From: Streptomyces sp. DG1A-41
GTDB lineage: Bacteria > Actinomycetota > Actinomycetes > Streptomycetales > Streptomycetaceae
Assembly (NCBI RefSeq): GCF_037055355.1
Contig: NZ_CP146350.1
Location: 5,541,001 to 5,605,000 of the forward strand
DNA: 64,000 nt
Reading direction: 5' to 3'
Shown one piece after another: positions 36,178-45,157 of the stretch. A program made the position numbers and the translations under genes. The first letter of the stretch is position 1. Each line of letters opens with the position of its first letter. The notes under the pieces are model-generated. The model saw only the letters and a list, made by a program, of their open reading frames with translations. It was not told the DNA's origin and made no database searches.

Positions 36178-36258
36178 GACTCGTCGGCTCTGGTGCATCC
36201 GCATGTCTGCATGCGCTCGCACTGAGTCGATCAAGGTAGTCGATTCGAAGGGCGAAGC

Positions 36259-36480
36259 GTGGCCAAGAAGCAAGGTGCCATCGAGATCGAGGGCACTGTC
36301 GTCGAGTCTCTTCCGAACGCCATGTTCAAGGTCGAGCTCCAGAACGGCCACCAGGTCCTGGCACACATCAGCGGCAAGATGCGCATGCACTACATCCGCA
36401 TCCTCCCTGACGACCGGGTCGTGGTGGAGCTGTCTCCGTACGACCTGACGCGTGGCCGGATCGTCTACCGCTACAAGTAG
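36259..36480 (+). CDS. infA: Translation initiation factor IF-1
   Basis: 73 aa from GTG 36259 with GAAGGGCGAAG just upstream. [39 protein letters not shown] and [11 protein letters not shown] are the complete OB-fold signature. First gene of the alpha-type block; rpmJ follows after 69 bp. Confidence 0.98.
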   Translation: MAKKQGAIEIEGTVVESLPNAMFKVELQNGHQVLAHISGKMRMHYIRILPDDRVVVELSPYDLTRGRIVYRYK

Positions 36481-36549
36481 ATCTTGCCCGTGCCCCGGGC
36501 GCCGCGTGCGACTGGGACCGCTGGCACTGACCCGGAGAACCTCACACCC

Positions 36550-36663
36550 ATGAAGGTCAAGCCGAGCGTCAAGAAGATCTGCGACAAGTGCAGGGTGATC
36601 CGCCGTCACGGCCGGGTCATGGTCATCTGCGAGAACCCGCGCCACAAGCAGCGCCAGGGCTGA
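36550..36663 (+). CDS. rpmJ: 50S ribosomal protein L36
   Basis: 37 aa: [20 protein letters not shown] then [11 protein letters not shown]. The C-C-C-H zinc set (CDKC, C, H) marks the zinc-binding form. Between infA and rpsM as in other Streptomyces. A 194-bp gap to rpsM follows, holding only short hairpin potential (CTCTGC/GCAGAG). Confidence 0.97.
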   Translation: MKVKPSVKKICDKCRVIRRHGRVMVICENPRHKQRQG

Positions 36664-36857
36664 CGCACGACCGAACCCTCTGCATCCATCGCAGAGATTC
36701 GCGCGACGCAAGCTGAATATGTTCATACGCAGGATCCGGGCTGACCATGGTCGGCCTGACACCCCCGGTTCGGAGGCCGGGGACCCAGTTCGTACCTGGT
36801 ACGGCGGCTGGGAGTCGGTTCTGCGGAAGACCTCCGACAAGCAACTGGAGCCATTGA

Positions 36858-37238
36858 ATGGCACGCGTTTCCGGTGTTGACATCCCGCGCGACAAGCGCG
36901 TGGAGATCGCCCTCACCTACGTGTTCGGCATCGGCCGGACCCTCTCGCAGACGACGCTGGCCGCCACCGGCGTCGACCCGAACACCCGCGTTCGCGACCT
37001 CTCCGAGGAGCAGCTCGTCGCGATCCGCGAGTACGTCGACAACAACATCAAGACCGAGGGTGACCTCCGTCGCGAGATCCAGGCCGACATCCGCCGCAAG
37101 GTCGAGATCGGTACCTACCAGGGTCTGCGTCACCGCCGCGGTCTGCCCGTCCGCGGACAGCGCACCAGCACCAACGCCCGCACCCGCAAGGGCCCGCGTC
37201 GCGCCATCGCCGGCAAGAAGAAGCCGGGCAAGAAGTAG
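36858..37238 (+). CDS. rpsM: 30S ribosomal protein S13
   Basis: 126 aa: [54 protein letters not shown], with the basic C-terminal tail that contacts P-site tRNA. GGAG lies about 7 nt before the ATG. Confidence 0.98.
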   Translation: MARVSGVDIPRDKRVEIALTYVFGIGRTLSQTTLAATGVDPNTRVRDLSEEQLVAIREYVDNNIKTEGDLRREIQADIRRKVEIGTYQGLRHRRGLPVRGQRTSTNARTRKGPRRAIAGKKKPGKK

Positions 37239-37302
37239 TCCTCAGCGGACGCTCGTCAGCGGTCTTCGCTGCAGGACCGACCACCTCCCGTAGGAGTTAT
37301 AG

Positions 37303-37707
37303 ATGCCCCCCAAGGGTCGTCAGGGCGCTGCCAAGAAGGTGCGCCGCAAGGAAAAGAAGAACGTCGCTCACGGCCACGCGCACATCAAGAGCACGTTCAA
37401 CAACACGATCGTCTCGATCACGGACCCGTCCGGCAACGTGATCTCCTGGGCCTCCGCCGGCCACGTCGGCTTCAAGGGCTCCCGGAAGTCCACGCCGTTC
37501 GCCGCGCAGATGGCCGCCGAGTCGGCTGCCCGCCGCGCCCAGGAGCACGGCATGCGCAAGGTCGACGTGTTCGTCAAGGGCCCGGGTTCCGGTCGTGAGA
37601 CCGCCATCCGTTCGCTCCAGGCGACCGGTCTCGAGGTCGGCTCCATCCAGGACGTCACCCCGACCCCGCACAACGGCTGCCGTCCGCCGAAGCGCCGCCG
37701 CGTCTGA
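37303..37707 (+). CDS. rpsK: 30S ribosomal protein S11
   Basis: 134 aa: [40 protein letters not shown], and the conserved [17 protein letters not shown] end. TAGGAG precedes the ATG. Platform protein near the mRNA exit. Confidence 0.98.
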   Translation: MPPKGRQGAAKKVRRKEKKNVAHGHAHIKSTFNNTIVSITDPSGNVISWASAGHVGFKGSRKSTPFAAQMAAESAARRAQEHGMRKVDVFVKGPGSGRETAIRSLQATGLEVGSIQDVTPTPHNGCRPPKRRRV

Positions 37708-37734
37708 CGCGACGCCTTCGGGCTCTCGGTTTTC

Positions 37735-37766
37735 GGGCGGTACGGCTCTTTCGGGCCGTATCGCCC
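37735..37766 (+). terminator. Hairpin between rpsK and rpoA
   Basis: GGGCGGTACGGC pairs with GCCGTATCGCCC (12 bp, one G-T), loop 8 nt, in the 151-bp rpsK-rpoA interval. It could tune polymerase alpha output relative to ribosomal proteins. Confidence 0.55.
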
Positions 37767-37858
37767 GTACCCTTGCAGTACCCGTCTCTTTCTGTCGGGG
37801 ACGGTTCAAGTCGGGCGTCATATAGCGGGCGCCCCCGACTGAAGGATCTGATCCACAC

Positions 37859-38881
37859 ATGCTGATCGCTCAGCGTCCCTCGTTGACCGAAGAGGTCGTC
37901 GACGAGTTCCGGTCCCGGTTCGTGATCGAGCCGCTGGAGCCGGGCTTCGGCTACACCCTCGGCAACTCCCTGCGCCGGACCCTCCTCTCCTCGATCCCGG
38001 GTGCGGCGGTCACGTCCATCCGCATCGACGGTGTTCTGCACGAGTTCACCACCGTGCCGGGCGTCAAGGAGGACGTCACCGACCTGATCCTCAACATCAA
38101 GCAGCTGGTCGTCTCCTCGGAGCACGACGAGCCGGTCGTGATGTACCTGCGCAAGCAGGGCCCGGGTCTGGTCACCGCCGCCGACATCGCGCCGCCGGCC
38201 GGTGTCGAGGTGCACAACCCCGACCTCGTCCTCGCCACGCTCAACGGCAAGGGCAAGCTGGAGATGGAGCTGACGGTCGAGCGTGGCCGTGGCTATGTCT
38301 CCGCCGTGCAGAACAAGCAGGTCGGCCAGGAGATCGGCCGGATCCCGGTCGACTCGATCTACTCGCCGGTGCTCAAGGTCACGTACAAGGTCGAGGCCAC
38401 GCGTGTCGAGCAGCGGACCGACTTCGACAAGCTGATCGTCGATGTCGAGACCAAGCAGGCCATGCGTCCGCGTGACGCCATGGCGTCGGCCGGTAAGACC
38501 CTGGTCGAGCTGTTCGGTCTGGCCCGCGAGCTCAACATCGACGCCGAGGGCATCGACATGGGTCCGTCCCCGACGGACGCCGCGCTGGCTGCGGACCTGG
38601 CTCTGCCGATCGAGGAGCTGGAGCTCACCGTTCGGTCGTACAACTGCCTCAAGCGTGAGGGCATCCACTCCGTGGGTGAGCTCGTGGCTCGTTCCGAGGC
38701 CGACCTGCTCGACATCCGCAACTTCGGTGCGAAGTCGATCGACGAGGTCAAGGCGAAGCTGGCCGGGATGGGCCTCGCGCTCAAGGACAGCCCGCCCGGA
38801 TTCGACCCGACCGCTGCCGCGGACGCCTTCGGTGCGGACGACGACGCGGACGCGGGCTTCGTGGAGACCGAGCAGTACTGA
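37859..38881 (+). CDS. rpoA: RNA polymerase alpha subunit
   Basis: 340 aa. [20 protein letters not shown], the dimerisation core [20 protein letters not shown], and the C-terminal domain [20 protein letters not shown] to [15 protein letters not shown] that binds UP elements and activators. Acidic tail ends VETEQY. Intact. Confidence 0.98.
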   Translation: MLIAQRPSLTEEVVDEFRSRFVIEPLEPGFGYTLGNSLRRTLLSSIPGAAVTSIRIDGVLHEFTTVPGVKEDVTDLILNIKQLVVSSEHDEPVVMYLRKQGPGLVTAADIAPPAGVEVHNPDLVLATLNGKGKLEMELTVERGRGYVSAVQNKQVGQEIGRIPVDSIYSPVLKVTYKVEATRVEQRTDFDKLIVDVETKQAMRPRDAMASAGKTLVELFGLARELNIDAEGIDMGPSPTDAALAADLALPIEELELTVRSYNCLKREGIHSVGELVARSEADLLDIRNFGAKSIDEVKAKLAGMGLALKDSPPGFDPTAAADAFGADDDADAGFVETEQY

Positions 38882-38996
38882 GTCTCTGCTTCCGGGGTTC
38901 GCGTCAGCGGGCCCCGGATCTCCGACGGGCAACCGCTCGCTCGGATACTGACCCCGGTACCTGATACGGCCGGGGCAGACACCTAGGAGAAACACC

Positions 38997-39494
38997 ATGC
39001 CGAAGCCCACCAAGGGTGCCCGTATGGGCGGCAGCGCCGCGCACGAGAAGCTGATGCTCGCGAACCTCGCGAAGTCGCTGTTCGAGCACGGCCGGATCAC
39101 CACCACCGAGGCGAAGGCGCGCAAGCTGCGCCCGTACGCCGAGCGTCTGGTCACCAAGGCGAAGAAGGGCGACCTTCACAACCGCCGTCAGGTGCTCCAG
39201 GTCATCACGGACAAGAGCATCGTCCACACGCTCTTCACCGAGATCGGCCCGCGCTACGAGAACCGTCCGGGTGGCTACACCCGCATCACCAAGATCGGTA
39301 ACCGCCGTGGCGACAACGCGCCCATGGCTGTCATCGAGCTGGTCGAGGCGCTGACGGTGGCGCAGGAGGCGACGGGTGAGGCCGAGGCCGCGACCAAGCG
39401 TGCCGCCAAGGACGCCGAGGCCGCTGAGGCTGCTGAGCCTCAGGTCGATGTGACCAAGGCTGATGACGCTGCCGAGGAGTCCAAGGACGCCTGA
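38997..39494 (+). CDS. rplQ: 50S ribosomal protein L17
   Basis: 165 aa: [60 protein letters not shown]. The Ala/Glu-rich tail after about residue 117 is an actinobacterial extension. CTAGGAG precedes the ATG. Last ribosomal gene of the series. Confidence 0.98.
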   Translation: MPKPTKGARMGGSAAHEKLMLANLAKSLFEHGRITTTEAKARKLRPYAERLVTKAKKGDLHNRRQVLQVITDKSIVHTLFTEIGPRYENRPGGYTRITKIGNRRGDNAPMAVIELVEALTVAQEATGEAEAATKRAAKDAEAAEAAEPQVDVTKADDAAEESKDA

Positions 39495-39539
39495 GCGTCT
39501 GCCGGGGGCTGTTCGTCGGCGACTGCGGCTTCGTCGTGG

Positions 39540-39575
39540 TTGTTCGCGCAGTTCCCCGCGCCCCTGCGAGGGCGT
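39540..39575 (+). repeat. Dispersed Streptomyces intergenic repeat, related copy
   Basis: Contains GTTCGCGCAGTTCCCCGCGC followed by CCCTGCGAGGG. The CCCCGCGCCCCT core is shared with copies at 36053 and 52395. Such GC-rich elements are common between Streptomyces genes. Confidence 0.5.
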
Positions 39576-39577
39576 TG

Positions 39578-39613
39578 GCGGGTCCGTTCCTTTTCAGGGG
39601 CGGGCCCGCTTTT
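39578..39613 (+). terminator. Terminator after rplQ
   Basis: GCGGGTCCG pairs with CGGGCCCGC (9 bp, one T-G), followed by TTTTGTGTT: one of the few hairpins in this window with a T-rich tail. It ends the ribosomal cluster 23 bp before truA. Confidence 0.8.
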
Positions 39614-39635
39614 GTGTTGCTGAGAGGATCTGTAC

Positions 39636-40490
39636 GTGAGTGATGAAGCAGCAGCCGGTCACGTTCGTGTGCGGCTCGATCTGTCGTACGACGGGAGCGA
39701 GTTCTCCGGGTGGGCCAAGCAGGCCGGGGGGCGGCGGACCGTGCAGGGGGAGATCGAGGACGCTCTGCGGACCGTGACGCGGTCGGGTCGGACGTACGAG
39801 CTGACCGTGGCGGGGCGTACCGATGCCGGGGTGCATGCCCGGGGGCAGGTGGCGCATGTCGATCTGCCGCGTGAGGTCTGGGCCGAGCACAGCCAGAAGC
39901 TGCTGAAGCGGCTCGCCGGGCGGCTGCCCAGGGACGTACGGGTCTGGGCCCTCAGGGAGGCGCCCAGTGGCTTCAACGCGCGGTTCTCGGCGATCTGGAG
40001 GCGGTACGCGTACCGGGTCACCGACAATCCCGGGGGCGTCGATCCGCTGCTGCGGAACCACGTGCTGTGGCATGACTGGCCCCTGGACGTCGATGCCATG
40101 AACGAGGCCGCGCGGCGGCTGCTCGGGGAGCACGACTTCGCCGCCTACTGCAAGAGGCGGGAGGGCGCGACGACGATCCGCACGCTCCAGGAGCTGAGTC
40201 TCGTCAAGGGCGACGACGGGATCATCACCGCGACCGTGCGGGCCGACGCCTTCTGCCACAACATGGTGCGTTCGCTCATCGGGGCGCTGCTGTTCGTGGG
40301 CGACGGGCACCGGCCGCCGGACTGGCCGGCGAAGGTGCTGGTGGCCGGCGTGCGGGACTCGGCCGTGCACGTGGTACGGCCGCACGGGCTGACGCTGGAG
40401 GAGGTCGGCTACCCGGCCGACGAACTGCTCGCCGCACGCAGCAAGGAGGCGCGGAACAAGCGGTCGTTGCCGTCGGCGGGGTGCTGCTGA
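39636..40490 (+). CDS. truA: tRNA pseudouridine synthase A
   Basis: 284 aa; converts U38-40 of tRNA anticodon arms to pseudouridine. GTG 39636 with GAGAGGA 7 nt upstream. Catalytic Asp in [34 protein letters not shown] at the N-terminus; [17 protein letters not shown] near the C-terminus. Its usual neighbour rplM lies about 9 kb away because of the inserted cassette. Confidence 0.96.
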   Translation: MSDEAAAGHVRVRLDLSYDGSEFSGWAKQAGGRRTVQGEIEDALRTVTRSGRTYELTVAGRTDAGVHARGQVAHVDLPREVWAEHSQKLLKRLAGRLPRDVRVWALREAPSGFNARFSAIWRRYAYRVTDNPGGVDPLLRNHVLWHDWPLDVDAMNEAARRLLGEHDFAAYCKRREGATTIRTLQELSLVKGDDGIITATVRADAFCHNMVRSLIGALLFVGDGHRPPDWPAKVLVAGVRDSAVHVVRPHGLTLEEVGYPADELLAARSKEARNKRSLPSAGCC

Positions 40491-40507
40491 CCGGCTTGCG
40501 CTGTTCC

Positions 40508-41479
40508 TCACCGGTGGGCGGAGTTCCAGGTGGTGACCAGCCCCGAGAGGGCCTTGGCGGCGGTGTCTGCGTCGCTGCCGTCGCCGCGTGCCTTGCGGGA
40601 GAGCTCCACGTGGAGGAACTTGGCGTGGTGGCGCTCCGCGGCCTTGCTCTGGACGTTCGTGGTGCCTTCCAGGGGGCAGCGGGCCGACCAGCCCCGGCAG
40701 ACCCGCAGCCCGTCGGCCTGCATGGCGTCGGCGAGCGCGGTGGCTTCGGTGAGGGTGCTCCGCGCGGCTCCGGTGGAGAGGACGGCCTCGTACGGGCGGT
40801 CGGAGTCCTTGGCGAAGCCGTGCAGTTGCACGCCCGGGACGTCGCGTTTCTGGAGCTTGACGACGATGGCGTGGAAGACGCTGTCCTCCCGGTGAGCGAC
40901 GTCGGCGGCGTCGCCCCGGCCTGCCTCGCGGTGTGCGCCGGCGATGACCAGCGAGCCGCCGGGGTTGTCCTCCAGGAGCCGCACGCCGAGGCGTTCGGTG
41001 TCCCGGTCGGAGACCGGGTGCGGTACCTGGGCGTTCCAGCGGACGTCGGAGTCGGCAGTCAGGTAGAGGCGTCCCCAGCGTTCGGCCCGGCCGGGGCGTG
41101 CGGCGGCGATCTCGTCGTACCTGCGGCCGGACTCGGTGTCGGTGAGGCGGGTGAGCTTGAGGCCGAGGGGGGCGAGCAGTCGTTCGGCCTTCGCGGGGTC
41201 GCCGTCCAGGAGGTGGCCGACGCTCTCGGCGACGCGGTCGCGGTGGGTGTCGTCCGGCGGGGTGTACGCGGCGTCGGGTTCCAGATCCGCCGTGTACGCG
41301 AGGATCCTGCTGCGGAGGTCCACCAGCTCCCGGGCGTGCTGAGTGGAATCGTCGTCCGTTGACCGGTCTGTTGGCGAATGACAGCCGAACAAGGCGAGAA
41401 CGAGTCCGATTTGGGCCAGAGTGCGAGCGAAATGTGACTGTCTTGTGATGGCAACGTCCGGGGTGGTTGTGTGCTCCAT
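40508..41479 (-). CDS. Lipoprotein of unknown family beside the polymer cassette
   Basis: 323 aa from ATG 41479 (MEHTTTPDVA), chosen because it gives a lipoprotein signal ending LALFGC (Cys about residue 33). The mature part contains spaced His motifs: VPHPVSDRDTERLG, IAGAHREAG, DVAHREDSVFHAIVVKLQKR and VPGVQLHGF, then KFLHVELSR. The order H-H-HxxD-H-E vaguely recalls zinc amidohydrolases such as N-formylglutamate amidohydrolase or phage poly-gamma-glutamate hydrolase; that is a guess from spacing, not a family match. It is divergent from the CapA-like gene with only 14 bp between start codons, so the two share a control region. Confidence 0.75.
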   Translation of the reverse strand: MEHTTTPDVAITRQSHFARTLAQIGLVLALFGCHSPTDRSTDDDSTQHARELVDLRSRILAYTADLEPDAAYTPPDDTHRDRVAESVGHLLDGDPAKAERLLAPLGLKLTRLTDTESGRRYDEIAAARPGRAERWGRLYLTADSDVRWNAQVPHPVSDRDTERLGVRLLEDNPGGSLVIAGAHREAGRGDAADVAHREDSVFHAIVVKLQKRDVPGVQLHGFAKDSDRPYEAVLSTGAARSTLTEATALADAMQADGLRVCRGWSARCPLEGTTNVQSKAAERHHAKFLHVELSRKARGDGSDADTAAKALSGLVTTWNSAHR

Positions 41480-41493
41480 GTGAATATGATGCG

Positions 41494-42699
41494 GTGACAC
41501 TTCGTAATCCTCTCCGGATCGCTCGGGCGGCAACCGCTTTCGCGGCCACCGTTGCCGTGACGACCGCGTGTACCTCCGCGGCCTCCGCACCGCAGGTGAA
41601 GCCGGGCGGGCGCTCGTTCACCGTCGCCGCCGCCGGTGACGTGCTGATCCACCCCGAGCTGGTCGACCAGGCCGCCAAGGATGCCAAGAAGACCGGCGAG
41701 GGAGAGGCCGGCCTGGACTTCGGGCCGCTGCTCGCCGGGGTGAAGCCCGTCATCAGCAAGGCCGATCTGGCGATCTGTCACATGGAGACGCCCGTCGGGA
41801 AGCCGCGGGGACCCTTCGAGGGATACCCGGAGTTCCTCGTCCCGCCCCAGATCCTGACGACGCTCAAGGACGTGGGCTACGACACCTGCTCGACGGCCTC
41901 CAACCACACCTACGACCACGGCCTGGGGGCCGTGCGGCGCACCTTGAACGCCATGGACAAGGCCGGCCTCGGGCACACCGGCTCCGCCCGTACGCCCGAG
42001 GAAGCGGAACGGATCAACATTCGTGACGTCAACGGCGTCAAGGTCGCCCACCTCTCGTTCTCCTGGATGTCGTTCCGCCACCCGACGCCGGAGAAGGAGA
42101 AATGGGCGTTCAACCAACTCGATGCGGACTCGATCAAGGACGCCGAGGTCCGGGCCCGCGAGAAGGGCGCCGAGGTGGTCATCCTCTCGGTGCACTGGGG
42201 GGCCGAGCACTACAACGAACCGAGCGTCGCCCAGCTGCGGTTGGCGGAGCGGCTCAGCGCGGAGACCGGGATCGACCTGGTGATCGGGCACCACTCCCAT
42301 GCGGTGCAGCCGATCCAGAAGGTGAACGGCACCTGGGTCGCCTACAGCCTGGGCAACCAGGTCGCCCGTCACTCCTCGCCCACCGGGGTCACCGAGGAGG
42401 GCGCGATCGGCTGGTTCGAGTTCCGCGAGACGACCGACGGCTGGGACGTCTCCGCCCGCTACGCCACGACGCTGGTGGACATTCCGCCCGAGGTGGAGTC
42501 CGGTGAGAAGCCGCCCGCCGGCGTGGTCGAGGACCACCGGGTGGTGGACGTGCGCCGGGCCCTCGACACGCCGGGCGATCTCTCCGATGAGCGGCTGGCC
42601 CGCTACCGGCTGGCGGCCGACCGCACGCGTGGCTTCCTGTACAACCGCGGGGCGCCGGGCGGTGAAGGCCTGAAGGAGCTCACGCTTGAGCGTGACTAG
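41494..42699 (+). CDS. capA: CapA/PgsA-like poly-gamma-glutamate synthesis lipoprotein
   Basis: 401 aa of the CapA (metallophosphatase-fold) family, which in Bacillus and Francisella supports poly-gamma-glutamate synthesis and export. GTG 41494 is chosen because it starts a short lipoprotein signal (lipobox TTAC, Cys about 26). CapA motifs: FTVAAAGDVLIHPE (about 42-55), ADLAICHMETPVG, ASNHTYDHG (about 134-142) and VIGHHSHAVQPIQKVNGTWV (about 263-282). CapA proteins also occur alone in many bacteria, so it is the downstream pgsB and pgsC that point to polymer synthesis. The next gene starts 139 bp downstream. Confidence 0.9.
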   Translation: MTLRNPLRIARAATAFAATVAVTTACTSAASAPQVKPGGRSFTVAAAGDVLIHPELVDQAAKDAKKTGEGEAGLDFGPLLAGVKPVISKADLAICHMETPVGKPRGPFEGYPEFLVPPQILTTLKDVGYDTCSTASNHTYDHGLGAVRRTLNAMDKAGLGHTGSARTPEEAERINIRDVNGVKVAHLSFSWMSFRHPTPEKEKWAFNQLDADSIKDAEVRAREKGAEVVILSVHWGAEHYNEPSVAQLRLAERLSAETGIDLVIGHHSHAVQPIQKVNGTWVAYSLGNQVARHSSPTGVTEEGAIGWFEFRETTDGWDVSARYATTLVDIPPEVESGEKPPAGVVEDHRVVDVRRALDTPGDLSDERLARYRLAADRTRGFLYNRGAPGGEGLKELTLERD

Positions 42700-42837
42700 C
42701 GCCACAGCGCACACGGGGGCGAGCGGCACAACCTCGGCCCTGCCCAACAGTCTTGTAAACGGCGGTCAGTTACCCCTCCCGCGGGAGCGGTGATCTGTGC
42801 GGCCGTACTTCCCCAGAGAGGCCGGAGGAGACCACCG

Positions 42838-45150
42838 GTGACACCCACCCGCGCCGTGCGCCCCGTGAAGGGAGGACGGCGACGCAGCCGCAGACGCGCG
42901 GACATGCCGCTGCTGGGCGGCATCCGTCCCCCGATCGCGCTGCTGTGCGTGCTGGTGCTGGCCCTCGCGGGCCTCACCGCCCAGGTGCTCGGCCCCGCCA
43001 ATGAGCAGGCCGTACCGCAGGCGGTGCTCTCCTCGCAGCGGCACTTCGCGGAGGACGGCGCCATCGCCCTGCGCGCCTCGATCGACGAGCGGGTCACCGA
43101 CCTGGACCGCACCGCCGCCGCGCTGAACGCGGGGCCGCCGGTGAGGCCCGAGCGCGTCCTGTCCGACCTGGGGAAGACGTACCAGAAGTGGACGGGCACC
43201 ACGGTCCTGGACCTGGAGAGCGGCAAGGTGCTGGCCGCCAGGGGTGAAACGATTCCGCTCGGGTGGCTGGACAAGGACGTCCTCACCGGGGACACGGCTC
43301 TCAAGCCCCGCATGGTGCGGTTGGAAACCGGTGACGTACGCCTGATGACCATGGCGGTCCTCGACGCCGAGGACGGGCCGCAGCAGTTGCTGCTCGCCTC
43401 CAACAGCCTGTCCGTGCCCGCCATCAACCTGGGCCAGTTCCGCTCCATGGCGGTCGTCGCCACCGGCGGGGAGATCCTCGCCACGGCAGGCTTCGAGCAG
43501 TCCGAGGCGCTCAACACCGACCAGGAGCGCAAGGAGCTGGCCTTCCTCCAGAAGCAGATGAGCGGGCTGTCCGCCCGGGCGGCACGGGAGACCGAGCAGG
43601 ACCCGGTCAGCGCCAGGGAGCCGGGCTCCGGCGGCTACCCCGGTGTCAGCGGGACCCTGGTCGGCGGGAGCTACAACGGCCGTATCGCCACGGCCGGTTA
43701 CGCCTCCCTCTCCTCCGCCGACCCGGAGGAGAAGAAGAGCGTCGGCGCGGGCCTCGGGCTCACCGTCGTCGCCCTGCTGCCCGTGGTCCAGCAGCAGGCC
43801 GCAGCTCCCGACCGGGAGCTGTACGGGCTGCTGGCGGCCGGAGCCCTGGTGGTGCTCGGACTGCTCGCCGCGGCCGTGCTGTGGGCGAGCGTGCAGCGGC
43901 CGCTGCTGCGGCTGTTCCTGGAGTCCCGCCGACTGGCCCGGGGCGATCTGACCCGCCCGGTTGACGTGCCCCGCTGGGGAGAGGCCGCGCGCATCGGCTC
44001 CGCCCTGGAGAGGCTGCGCGCGCAGCTGGGCGGCCCGTCCGATGACCCCGGCGGGCGCCAGCGCGTCAAGGGGCGGTTCGGGGTGCGCGGGCCGCTGGCA
44101 CTGACCGCCGTACTGCTGTTGCTGTGGTGCCTGCCCGTCGGCCTCCTGCTGAACCGCACCGACGACTCCGTCAGCATCCCGGCCAGCATGGTCGCGGACC
44201 AGCGTGACCGTACCGACCTGGTCGCCGACCGGGTGCGCCGGGCGCTCAACGAGGCCCAGGCGGACCTGGTCTCCACGGCCCGGCTGATCGACCCGGACGA
44301 CGCCGACGCCGGTCGCGCTCTGCTCGAGGAGACCCTGCGCGAGCACACCCGCTACCAGGCGCTGTACCTCCTCGACAAGGACGGCGAGGTCGTCGCCCGC
44401 GCGGGCAAGGAGCCGCGCGCCGGTTTCGCCGACGCGGACGAGCTGCCGCTGGTCCGGGTGGCCGACAAGGGCGGGAAGAAGCCGGTCGTCCAGGCCGGGG
44501 CGCCCCTGCCGGGCCGCGAGGGCATGACCCTGGTCGGCGAGGTCCGGATCGAGTTCCTCAACTCGCTGCTGAAGCGGCCCGGGCTCGGCGAGGTCCGCGT
44601 GGTGGACTCCAAGGCGGAGACCATCGCCGCCAGCGACGGCTTCCTGGCCTTCGAGGAACTGCCGCGCGACGCGCTCACCGACCTCGTGCGGGCCGGCAGC
44701 GTCCACGTCGGCGCCGGTCCCGTCGAGAACGGCCTGCTGATCCGCGAAGGACGCGGGACCACGGTCGCCGCGGCCGCCCCGTTCTCCGGCGGCGGTGTGG
44801 CGGCCGACATCGGCTGGACCGTCGTCAGCTGGCAGAACGCCAAGGACTTCCAGATCGCCCCGTACCAGCGCGAGGACCGCAGCGTCCTGGCCGGACTGCT
44901 CGGTCTGGCCCTGATCGTCGTCTGCCTCGGCTGGGTGTACCTGGTCGTGGCCCGGCCGATGCGGGCCCTGGCGGCCAGTGCGGAGAAGCTGGCCGACGGC
45001 GACCTCAAGTCCGTGCTGTACCCCCGCTACCAGGACGAGGTCGGCGCCGTCGTACGCAGCCTCGAACTGCTCCGCCAGCAACTCCAGGCCCGTAAGCAGA
45101 CCCAGGCGCGCCGGCTCGCGGAGCCGGAAGCCGGCGTTCGGGGAAGGTGA
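42838..45150 (+). CDS. Membrane protein with two tandem TM-sensor-TM-HAMP units
   Basis: 770 aa from GTG 42838 (GGAGGAG at 42824-42830). Four hydrophobic segments lie at about 30-52, 328-350, 417-440 and 681-703. Each pair brackets an extracellular domain of about 240-275 aa and is followed by a HAMP-like coiled region (RLARGDLTRPVDVPRWGEAA, then KLADGDLKSVLYPRYQDEVG). The two halves therefore repeat one architecture. No kinase, methyl-accepting or cyclase domain follows; the protein ends about 25 residues after the second HAMP. It lies directly upstream of pgsB (7 bp), so it is probably a dedicated partner, perhaps a sensor or scaffold. Family unknown to me. Confidence 0.85.
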   Translation: MTPTRAVRPVKGGRRRSRRRADMPLLGGIRPPIALLCVLVLALAGLTAQVLGPANEQAVPQAVLSSQRHFAEDGAIALRASIDERVTDLDRTAAALNAGPPVRPERVLSDLGKTYQKWTGTTVLDLESGKVLAARGETIPLGWLDKDVLTGDTALKPRMVRLETGDVRLMTMAVLDAEDGPQQLLLASNSLSVPAINLGQFRSMAVVATGGEILATAGFEQSEALNTDQERKELAFLQKQMSGLSARAARETEQDPVSAREPGSGGYPGVSGTLVGGSYNGRIATAGYASLSSADPEEKKSVGAGLGLTVVALLPVVQQQAAAPDRELYGLLAAGALVVLGLLAAAVLWASVQRPLLRLFLESRRLARGDLTRPVDVPRWGEAARIGSALERLRAQLGGPSDDPGGRQRVKGRFGVRGPLALTAVLLLLWCLPVGLLLNRTDDSVSIPASMVADQRDRTDLVADRVRRALNEAQADLVSTARLIDPDDADAGRALLEETLREHTRYQALYLLDKDGEVVARAGKEPRAGFADADELPLVRVADKGGKKPVVQAGAPLPGREGMTLVGEVRIEFLNSLLKRPGLGEVRVVDSKAETIAASDGFLAFEELPRDALTDLVRAGSVHVGAGPVENGLLIREGRGTTVAAAAPFSGGGVAADIGWTVVSWQNAKDFQIAPYQREDRSVLAGLLGLALIVVCLGWVYLVVARPMRALAASAEKLADGDLKSVLYPRYQDEVGAVVRSLELLRQQLQARKQTQARRLAEPEAGVRGR

Positions 45151-45157
45151 CCCAGCC

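Noticed and set aside
39594..41759. Minus-strand open frame across truA and the following lipoprotein gene
   Set aside because: Low-complexity Arg/Pro/Gly translation, no ribosome site; it overlays truA and the better supported lipoprotein frame.
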